DNA of 64,000 bases, taken from positions 1,366,501 through 1,430,500 of the forward strand of contig JASJOG010000042.1 in the NCBI GenBank assembly GCA_030142905.1, written 5' to 3'. How positions within the stretch are numbered: position 1 is the stretch's first letter; every line of letters begins with the position of its first letter. This document shows, one piece after another, positions 58,101 through 64,000 of the stretch. The stretch is from Heliopora coerulea. Its lineage: Eukaryota > Cnidaria > Anthozoa > Scleralcyonacea > Helioporidae. A program made the translations under genes and the position numbers. Under the pieces are notes generated by a model that was not told the DNA's origin, did no database searches, and was given only the letters and a program-made list of their open reading frames with translations.

Positions 58101-61028
58101 AAGTTAAATGTCTATAATACAAGTAAAAGTTCAAACACGAGTTTGAGTAACTGTTTGAAAATTGTTTACTCTTGAACGACGTTGGTTTTGGCTGTGCGAC
58201 GTTTCGGAAGTTTCTACTTCCATCTTCAGGCCTGGTAGAATTATCCTATTAACCAACATTGATCAAGAATAGACAACTTTCAAATAGTTATTACAAACAT
58301 TCTACCGGCAAACCAATCCTCCACTTTTTCTAAAAACAAAGGAGTTAGAGTGTTTCATCAAGGATTCCAAAGAAGAGAAAATAATGAAAACGAAGGTCTT
58401 AGCCCTGAGGCTTTTGCTGTTTTCCAGGGTTTTGAGTCCCCTGATGAAACACAAGAAACGAATGTTTGAATAAGCTTCTCAAATGAGTATTCGCATTGAT
58501 TTATTGCACGTTTATTTCAGTGATTTGAATGCATAAATTAAGAAACGTGATTCAAATCACTAATGATTTTCCAACAGGTTTTCATTGGGTATCAGAATGC
58601 ATGCACGTGACGTGGTACACATTCGTGGATTGGCTACTGTAATGCATCAATAATTAATGTTTGGGAAGGTGAGATCAAAGTCTGTTGGAATACATTGTAA
58701 TGCTCTTTTCCACTAGGCAAATTTTGTCGCACAACTCGACATTTGTTGCACAAATTAGACAGATTTTCTTTCAGTTCCAGCCGAAAGCCCATGAAACAAG
58801 AGAAGTCACTCAGTTCATGCGAAAAACTCGTCTTATGAAAAATGTATCAACAGATACAAATTCATGGATTTCAGTAAAAATTAGCAGAAATCCTGAAACT
58901 GTTGCCCGAGTTCATCGGAATTGTGTAAGAACTATTGCAAGAAGTCAGTGGAGAAGAGGAGGCCTGCAATTCAAGCAACAAAAACAACTCCTGCGCCTTC
59001 CATTTGAACTTACCCATCCCGGTCTATGTGTGCGACCGTAACTCCTGTACATGAAATAGCCCAAAATGAATCCGACTAAGTATGGTTGAATACGACAATA
59101 GGGTTTGATGTAGACATATTTTCCGTATTGATTCGACTTCTTCATGCTGAAATTTTTATTAGAAGGATAACAAACGTTACATGATCTGTTTTGTCAAGAA
59201 TATGTTAAAAAGACAGCCGTTTTACCAGTTCTAAAACGCTTAAAGGGTCAGTTCTAAATTTTCAGAATAACGCTTTAAAGCTTGGCCAACTTAACTCTAA
59301 CCCTACACTTAACTATAACCCTAACCCTAACCCTGTTCTTAACCTAATACTTTGACCAACCCCCCAGTTTTAGCGGAAAACTTTCTTAGGACCAGGTTGC
59401 TCAGACTACAATCTGGCCGTGCTTCAAAGCGTCGTTCTAAAATTTAGAAATGACGCTTTAAGCATTTTAGAACGGGTAAAACCAGAGTAAAAAGCCGATT
59501 AGCATAAGAACAACATTTAATTTGAAATATATACACGTCCAAACATCGAAGAGATTGAAATACCAGACGGGAATCGTAGCCTTGTCAAGAATATTACTGC
59601 CCAGCATATTATTCATAGTAGCATTGTTGAAACAAACAAAAACGAACCAGTTGATAATGGAAATAATTTTTAATCACTAACGTTTCGTTACATAACCTGT
59701 AACATCATCAGAGTAAATGATAACTATATACACGTGTCGGGAACTTTTAAAGCTTAGCGATTAGAAAAATAGAGCGGAGTGGCGAGTGTTGCTAAGGCAT
59801 GACGAAAGAGGCGGCAGGTAATTAGTTACTAAGGAATGACGAAAGAGGTGTTAGTAAGTAGGAGATGGTGAAATTAAAATAATCCTTCCCTCTCTCCTTA
59901 TTTTAATTTCACCATCTTCTACTTATTAACGTCTCTTTCGTCATGCATTAGCAACACTCGCCACTCCGCTCTATTTTTCTAATCGTTAAGCTTTAAAAGT
60001 TCCCGACACGTGTGTATAGTTATTATTTACTCTGATGATGTTACAGGTTGTGTAACGAAACGTTAGCGATTAAAAATTATTTCCATTATCAACTGGTTCG
60101 TTTTTGTTTGTTTCAACAATGCTACTAAGAATAATATGCTGGGCAGTAATATTCTTGACATCCAAACATCCATGAATACCTTGACGCAAGCGTGCGTGCA
60201 TATTGACATAGTTTCATATCTATCTACGATACATACATACTTACATACCTACATAAATACGTATCAACCAACATACAAACGTATCTGTGATATTTACACT
60301 TCTACCAGTGTCTGTAGCTGTATCTCTATTTTTATATCACTCCATATCTACATCCTATATTTATCTCTGTTTGGCAAGCTACCAGGCTGCATGCTTGCCA
60401 ACTACCAACGTACCAACCAAATTATCTGCCTGCTTGTCTAATTGTCTTTCTGATCGCTTGCATGTTCGTCCACCTTGCACTCATGCAAAGTAGCAGACGG
60501 GCAACAAGGCAAGTGGTCAGTTTTTCTACCTCTCTTTCTGAATTTTGTCTGTCTACCTGTCTACCTGACAGGTAGATAACCAGCCCGCCAGTTAGATTGC
60601 CAACCATGCAGCTACTTAGCCACCAAGAGAGCTAAGACATTCAGCCAGCTAGCTAGCCATCTAACTAAGCCACCTAGTTCGCTAGCCAGCCGGTCAGCCA
60701 GCCAGCCAGCCGGTCAGCCAGCCAGCCAGCCGGTCAGCCAGCCAGCCGGTCAGCCGGTCAGCCGGTCAGCCGGCCAGCCGGTCAGCCAGCCAGCCAGCCG
60801 GTCAGCCAGCCAGCCGGTCAGCCAGCCAGCCGGTCAGCCAGCCAGCCGGTCAGCCAGCCAGCCGGTCAGCCAGCCAGCCGGTCAGCCAGCCAGCCGGTCA
60901 GCCAGCCAGCCGGTCAGCCAGCCAGCCGGTCAGCCAGCCAGCCGGTCAGCCAGCCAGCCGGTCAGCCAGCCAGCCGGTCAGCCAGCCAGCCGGTCAGCCA
61001 GCCAGCCGGTCAGCCAGCCAGCCAGCCG

Positions 61029-61091
<63 letters not shown>

Positions 61092-63344
61092 TACCTTCCT
61101 TCATGTCTGTCCCCAAGTCGCTCTGTCTATCCGTCTGACTCTGTCCGTCTACATGTTTGTCTATCTGCCTTACAGTTCTATATCGTAACTGACAACAGTT
61201 CTCTCAAAAATGCCAAATAATATCTATTACAATTCGGGTGTTCTAGGATGAGTAATTTTCAGGGAGCTCAATGGATCCAAATCGTAGTAGCCAATGATAG
61301 CAGCAATTGTCACGGAAGACGCCAATAACAGGACCAAAGGTAGAACTAAACCGCGCCGTCCAACTCTGCAAACACAAATCAGGATAATTAAAGGTTAGTA
61401 AACCAGTACGCTCAGATAAATTATCTAATGCCAAAATAACACTTTACTACACTGCTATAACTATAACTACAATGACTTTATACTACGCTTATAATAACTA
61501 TATACTACAATTATCATAACTTTATACTAGCATTTTAATAACTTTATACTACCATTATAATAACGTTATACCACCATTATTAGTCACTGTATCCTCAATA
61601 AAGCAAGCAGTGCTGCACTTTAACAGTCCAGTGCTGGGGGCGTTGAGTGCATGTGCCTCTCACTACTGTGACTGCGGCTCGATTCCAGCTTCGTGCAGTT
61701 ACCTGATTAAAACTACCTTGATCACATGTGGGAAGAGTACTGTCCCCGGGATGACTCTACCAAGCACCGCAGGTTTTCTGCAGGTACTTCGGTCTCCTCC
61801 TGTAGTAACACTGGACCCTTGAGGGGTGGCCCTTACTGGACCTACAGGGAGAAAGCATAGGAAGCTTATAGGGTTATCCAGTATAACTGAGGACACTTAA
61901 GACACTTAATACCTACTTGAACAAAACTATCAACAGCGGTGGCGTTATAACAAAGAATTGCATATCGTTGGCCAAGTACCACGTCCAACCTATGCACTAC
62001 AAAGAAAGAAAAGACTATTGCACGAGAGTTCAGAGACTGTGCTAATCACCACTCAAGTATGAAATAATAAAATTTCTATATTTATTTTCTTTTAAAACTC
62101 ACTGTCTGATTTGAGGGGTAAAAGTTATTAATGTAGATGAGGTTGGTCCACCAATATTTGGAGCAGACGGGATCCTTATACTGTGAATACCAGAGCGGAC
62201 CATCAGACATAAACCTCTTGAGTTGTACAGAGAAGAGAATAACAAACATGTAGGAAGGAGTTAACCTACATTAAAAGAAGTGAGATTTTTTTAATTCCCA
62301 GTTCTATATCGTAACTGACCACAGTTCTCTTAAAATTGCCAAATAATATGTATTACAATTCGGGTGTTCTAGAATGGGTAATTTTCAGGAAGCCCAGTGG
62401 ATCCAAATCGTAGTAGCCATAGTTAACAGCCAAAATTAGGGTTAGGATTCTAATCCTAACCTTAATCCTAACCGTAATTCTAACTGTTGACGAGTCATCC
62501 CTGGTAACATTTTAACCTAAATTCCAACGATTTTTTCAAAAAGTTATCAAGTAAATAAATAAATAAAAGATTTAATTTTCCAGTCCCAGTCTCCACACGG
62601 TTCCCTAGACTCAAAGGTTCCGTTCTAGTGCCGACCGTCAGCCATTTTCCCCAAGATGAACAATTGTGTTCCTTTTTCTTGTCCCACGGGATAATGTAAT
62701 GCGCGTGCGTAAGATTTCAACCGATATAAGATTTCCTGGAGATTCAATCAAGGAAAACGTGGCGGATTTACATTTTTTAAGCAGTGAGGAACTCGAGGAG
62801 TGAAAACAAGCGAAACCGCACCTTCAATGAAAGAAGATAAAAAATTCTTGTCCACCATCGAAGCATTGTCTTTGCTTAGCGCTATTGTTTCTTATTAAGT
62901 TTCTCAGTTATTCGTAAATTGCACGCGTATCCACGCACACAGTAACCAACAGTACATTTCTTGAACATTTTGTGAATTGACGTGAGTCAGCTATGATGGG
63001 TATCCGGCGACCTTATAACATTGCAAGTCAAAGCTACCGTTGTTTAATTTTTCGTCGTGATTCTTCGCACTCCAGTCTCCAAACTGTCTCACATCGTTAA
63101 CTGATGTTGCCGATCTGGCGAACTATTCGGACTTGCCTACAATACATCAGTTACATGACCTCTACAGATCAGTGTGCACGAAAAATGTGTAGGAAATTCA
63201 AACAAAGACACTCTGTCTACCATAAGCTTGTTTTTTAACTGCAACACCTACCTCCAAAACCTATGGACATAGAAAAAAATCCAGTTGAATTTACCATCGG
63301 CATTCTTCATTTTTCTGAAGCAAGTGTATGCTACAAGAAGCCCA
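54995..63344 (-). CDS. Nose resistant to fluoxetine (NRF-6)-like acyltransferase 3, 3' part (8 exons), 5' end outside the window
   Basis: Minus-strand exons in order: 63344-63252, 62265-62103, 61996-61917, 61365-61231, 59146-59014, 57871-57679, 56369-56227, 55126-54995. Phases agree at all seven junctions; the sum is 1072 nt. The peptide follows the acyltransferase 3 / NRF-6 pattern: GLLVAYTCF and YVHRFWRLTPSYM, KYWWTNLIYINNF, CIGWTWYLANDMQFF, YIKPYCRIQPYLVGF, LVGWAVAATVG, WVTYACHYGCGG, FWIPLSRLTYSVYLIH, and a final transmembrane stretch ending FPCDNLEN. These are multipass membrane proteins thought to transfer acyl groups; in C. elegans nrf-6 acts in uptake or transport of lipids and drugs. 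The N-terminal NRF domain and the first acyltransferase helices are not in the window. An internal partial duplication of the 61231 exon lies at 62300-62430. Confidence 0.93.
55771..56050. mobile_element. Foldback element, family A, copy 3 (11-bp direct repeats, inverted orientation)
   Basis: The element at about 55782-56039 is flanked by TTCCGTCAAAA (55771-55781) and TTCAGTCAAAA (56040-56050). The arms pair AACAAGAAATATACACCGAC with GTCGGGGTATATTTCTTACT. The asymmetric tail reads CCGACAACTTTAAG on the plus strand, the reverse complement of the tail in copies 1 and 2. It lies in the last intron of the acyltransferase gene. Confidence 0.7.
56227..56369 (-). CDS. Acyltransferase exon with FWIPLSRLTY motif
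   Basis: Acceptor TCTCGCTAG, donor GTAAGT. It encodes LVQRFLSARFWIPLSRLTYS, then VYLIHIIVLILMFV and YDFYTV. The Ser/Leu/Tyr pattern followed by a His is one of the most conserved stretches of the family. Two bases complete a codon from the previous exon; it ends in phase 0. Confidence 0.93.
56813..57166. mobile_element. MITE with TTTCCTCTATTTA ends
   Basis: TATTTCCTCTATTTATCCCC at the left pairs with GGGACTAAATAGAGGAAGTA at the right, about 354 bp apart. C-rich words (CCCCCTA, CCCCTCCC) lie inside. It is intronic. Confidence 0.6.
57499..57579. repeat. Hairpin with AGGTGAATAGTGT arms
   Basis: CTCAGAGGTGAATAGTGT pairs with ACACTATTCACCTGAGAG across an 81-bp segment that contains CAATCAGATTGCGCAATAAA. 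It is intronic in the acyltransferase gene. Confidence 0.6.
57679..57871 (-). CDS. Acyltransferase exon with VTYACHYGCGG motif
   Basis: Acceptor TCATGTGTAG, donor GGAG|GTAGGA. 64 codons plus one base: IVTLVGWAVAATVGMLLVYG, then a loop, ILYGTFERLLWGVVLAWVTY and ACHYGCGG. The final ACxxGxGG is a family hallmark. Confidence 0.93.
58195..58231 (-). ncRNA. Hammerhead-like core (candidate)
   Basis: On the minus strand: CUGAAGA, U, GGAAG, loop UAGAAA, CUUCC, GAAA, CGU, C. The layout is the same as at 8978-9018, including the extra U before stem II and a self-complementary ACGU in place of stem III. Stem I is only about two pairs here, so this copy is probably decayed. Confidence 0.3.
58345..58690. 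repeat. Dispersed repeat with GTGTTTCATCAAGG end, relative of 6968-7400
   Basis: GAGTGTTTCATCAAGG at the left and CCTGATGAAACAC at 58440-58452 form an inverted pair. The part from ACAGGTTTTCATTGGGTATC through CACGTGACGTGGTA to GAGATCAAAG matches 7167-7265 in the R3HCC1L-like gene. Confidence 0.5.
59014..59146 (-). CDS. Acyltransferase exon with YIKPYCRIQPYLVG motif
   Basis: Acceptor AAATTTCAG, donor TGG|GTAAGT. It encodes MKKSNQYGKYVYIKPYCRIQ, then PYLVGFILGYFMYRSYG and THRPGW. KPxxRxxPYLVG is the family signature at this place. One base completes the previous codon. Confidence 0.93.
59218..59482. mobile_element. Foldback element enclosing CCCTAA telomere-like repeats
   Basis: GTTTTACCAGTTCTAAAACG then CTTAAAG at the left pairs with CTTTAAGCATTTTAGAACGG then GTAAAAC at the right, with arms of about 65 bp. 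The middle (59285-59345) holds several CCCTAA units (TAACCCTAACCCTAACCC). It is intronic. Confidence 0.65.
59584..60159. mobile_element. Large foldback element, about 576 bp
   Basis: GTCAAGAATATTACTGCCC at the left edge is inverted at the right edge as GGGCAGTAATATTCTTGAC, and homology continues almost to the centre near 59890 (GGTGAAATTAAAATAA against TTATTTTAATTTCACC). The left arm carries a small internal duplication around ATGACGAAAGAGG. Both arms contain a hairpin-GAAACG motif (about 59675-59713 minus; 60032-60070 plus). It lies in an acyltransferase intron. Confidence 0.75.
60032..60072 (+). ncRNA. Hammerhead-like core (candidate), inverted twin at 59675-59713
   Basis: CUGAUGA, U, GUUAC, loop AGGUUGU, GUAAC, GAAA, CGU, U. 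It has the canonical U at core position 7, a 5-bp stem II, the extra U before stem II and a self-complementary ACGU. Flanking bases can pair as an interrupted stem I (U-A, C-G, then mixed pairs and mismatches). The other arm of the foldback carries the same motif on the minus strand. Confidence 0.3.
60170..60640 (+). repeat. Degenerate tetranucleotide-like tract
   Basis: CATACATACTTACATACCTACATA-like and CTGCCTGCTTGTCTAATTGTC-like words, drifting in composition. It leads into the minisatellite. Open frames here are artefacts. Confidence 0.55.
60645..61092 (+). repeat. CAGCCAGCCGGT minisatellite
   Basis: About 450 bp of CAGC and CGGT units with a main period of 12 bp (CAGCCAGCCGGT), mixed with 16-bp variants and ending in pure (CAGC)n. 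It lies in the acyltransferase intron between the exons at 61231 and 59146. Confidence 0.9.
61231..61365 (-). CDS. Acyltransferase exon, GRRGLVLPLVLLLASSVT helix
   Basis: Acceptor GTGTTTGCAG, donor GAATT|GTAATA (a weak donor). It encodes a helix (GRRGLVLPLVLLLASSVT), then IAAIIGYYDLDPLSS and THPRTPE. It enters with one base from the codon AAA and leaves in phase 2, joining directly to the exon at 59146. Its 3' part is duplicated at 62300-62430. Confidence 0.88.
61612..61850 (+). repeat. tRNA-derived SINE, same family as 32405-32778
   Basis: GCGTTGAGTGCATGTGCCTC and GCGGCTCGATTCCAGC form a tRNA-like start. The body has GGTTTTCTGCAGGTACTTCG and GTAACACTGGACCCTTGAGG, shared with the minus-strand copy at 32.4-32.8 kb. 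It is intronic. Confidence 0.6.
61917..61996 (-). CDS. Acyltransferase exon with CIGWTWYLANDMQFF motif
   Basis: Acceptor TTCTTTGTAG, donor TTCAA|GTAGGT. 26 codons plus two bases. GWTWYLANDMQF is the most diagnostic string of NRF-6-like proteins; a hydrophobic helix follows (FVITPPLLIVLF). Confidence 0.95.
62103..62265 (-). CDS. Acyltransferase exon with KYWWTNLIYINNF motif
   Basis: Acceptor TTAATGTAG, donor CAGACA|GTGAGT. It encodes LTPSYMFVILFSVQLKRF, then MSDGPLW and CSKYWWTNLIYINNFYP. The first base completes the Arg codon of HRFWR from the previous exon. Confidence 0.94.
62300..62430 (-). pseudogene. Partial duplicate of the 61231-61365 exon with its donor
   Basis: About 131 bp match 61173-61303: the last 73 coding bases of the exon, the GTAATA donor and about 58 bp of intron. 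The copied reading frame stays open (YGYYDLDPLGFLKITHSRTP), with a few replacements. There is no acceptor side, so it is not a usable exon. It sits upstream in the transcript, between the exons at 63252 and 62265. Confidence 0.8.
62437..62485. repeat. Short TTAGGG/CCTAA-like palindromic repeat
   Basis: TTAGGGTTAGGATT is followed by CTAATCCTAACCTTAATCC, so telomere-like units occur in both orientations. It lies directly beside the truncated end of the duplicated exon. Confidence 0.55.
63252..63344 (-). CDS. Acyltransferase exon, first in the window
   Basis: Acceptor CACTTTCTTAG, donor TGGAG|GTAGGT. It encodes GLLVAYTCFRKMKNADGKFN and WIFFYVHRFWR. In the family this follows FFVLS, and the exon starts with one base (T) that would complete that Ser codon. 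The exon carrying FFVLS is not found in 63345-64000. Confidence 0.9.
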
Positions 63345-64000
63345 CTAAGAAAGTGACAGAAAATGTTAAGTTTCATCGTTATAGTGATTCTGGGCATTAT
63401 CTTTGCTTATTCCAAAGTATATAAAATTTGCTACATAGTACACTTATTCCTAAATCAAAAAGACGCTTTCTTTGTGTATTTAATGACACCTTTAGAAACA
63501 TGATATCGTGCGGAAGATCTTTCCATTTCAAATTTTCGGCTACAGTGCAGTTTAGCGGACTTGGATAAACCGCCGACATCTTACGGTTAGGGTCCACACT
63601 CGACCCGAACTAAATAAAGTAGAGTAAATTCAGAAGAAATAAAGTAAAAAATATCGACTGTAATAGTACTTCAATGGGGGTTCTTTGTTCCAGGGTTGTG
63701 CTGTATCCAGATACCGGTATCCAACATCCGGTAAATTGTAGCTGTCCGGTAGTATCCGGTATGCAGTACAACTATGCCGGATATTTATCGCATTTTGGGC
63801 TGGGATTCTTACAAGCAAGAAAATCCGGGAATAGAGCGTTGTTGAGTGCACTATACAAGCATTTGCCGTCAACAAATTTGAAGCGACAAACACGGTTCAC
63901 GTGCAAAACGTGCAAAAAATTTGTGCATTAACTGATATGCAAACATATAGAGTAACTTGCTAGTGTTTTTCTTTAAATTAACTCTCGTTGTTCCCCTTCC
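63345..64000. other. Acyltransferase intron reaching the right edge
   Basis: No family peptide is found on the minus strand. Around 63705-63785 ATCCGGTA-like words recur (GATACCGGTATCC, CATCCGGTAA, GTATCCGGTATGC). Otherwise nothing is recognised. Confidence 0.45.

Noticed and set aside
59461..59600. Minus-strand frame (KATIPVWYFNLFDVW and following) as an extra acyltransferase exon
   Set aside because: The exons at 61231 and 59146 join directly in phase, the frame has no match to the family, and it abuts the foldback element.
60645..61092. Regular repeat as a CRISPR-like array
   Set aside because: It is a continuous 12-bp minisatellite without unique spacers, in a eukaryotic intron.
63674..63931. 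85-codon plus-strand frame near the right edge
   Set aside because: It is built partly on repeated ATCCGGTA words, has no domain and lies in an intron of the minus-strand gene.

Overview
The window looks like nuclear DNA of a cnidarian, most likely an anthozoan such as a stony coral. The evidence is long AT-rich introns with GT-AG boundaries, intronless class A receptors of a type common in Cnidaria, TTAGGG-like interstitial repeats, and a dense load of tRNA-derived SINEs, foldback elements and hAT-type MITEs. There are no operons or prokaryotic signals. The organism call is an inference from content.

Layout: (1) 230-15506, plus strand: a complete eight-exon R3HCC1L-like gene, with an N-terminal R3H domain, one very large low-complexity exon, an RRM-like C-terminal part and a coiled-coil tail. 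All seven splice junctions keep phase. (2) 15507-27528: intergenic, with a 5'-truncated LINE reverse transcriptase tail, SINEs, a TIR element with a hAT-type insertion inside it, and a satellite-like array. (3) 27529-28566 and 42732-43733, plus strand: two intronless paralogous orphan class A GPCRs about 14 kb apart, evidently a local duplication. (4) 43734-54994: intergenic, dominated by repeats, including a decayed hAT transposon with clear 8-bp target duplications nested in another element. (5) 54995-63344, minus strand: the last eight exons of a nose-resistant-to-fluoxetine (NRF-6)-like acyltransferase 3 membrane protein. Its 5' part lies beyond the right edge.

The genes have no evident common pathway: a nucleic-acid-binding-type protein, two receptors and a multipass acyltransferase.

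The most unusual material is in the repeats. A foldback family with three copies (7913-8153, 8896-9179, 55782-56039) is flanked by 11-13-bp direct repeats. Its middle copy carries a sequence that can fold like a type I hammerhead ribozyme with a minimal stem III, and similar cores recur in other foldbacks at 58.2 kb and 59.7/60.0 kb. This resembles what is known of Penelope-like elements and animal retrozymes. Several tRNA-derived SINEs occur as head-to-head inverted pairs. A partial copy of one acyltransferase exon, with its splice donor, sits in an upstream intron of the same gene.
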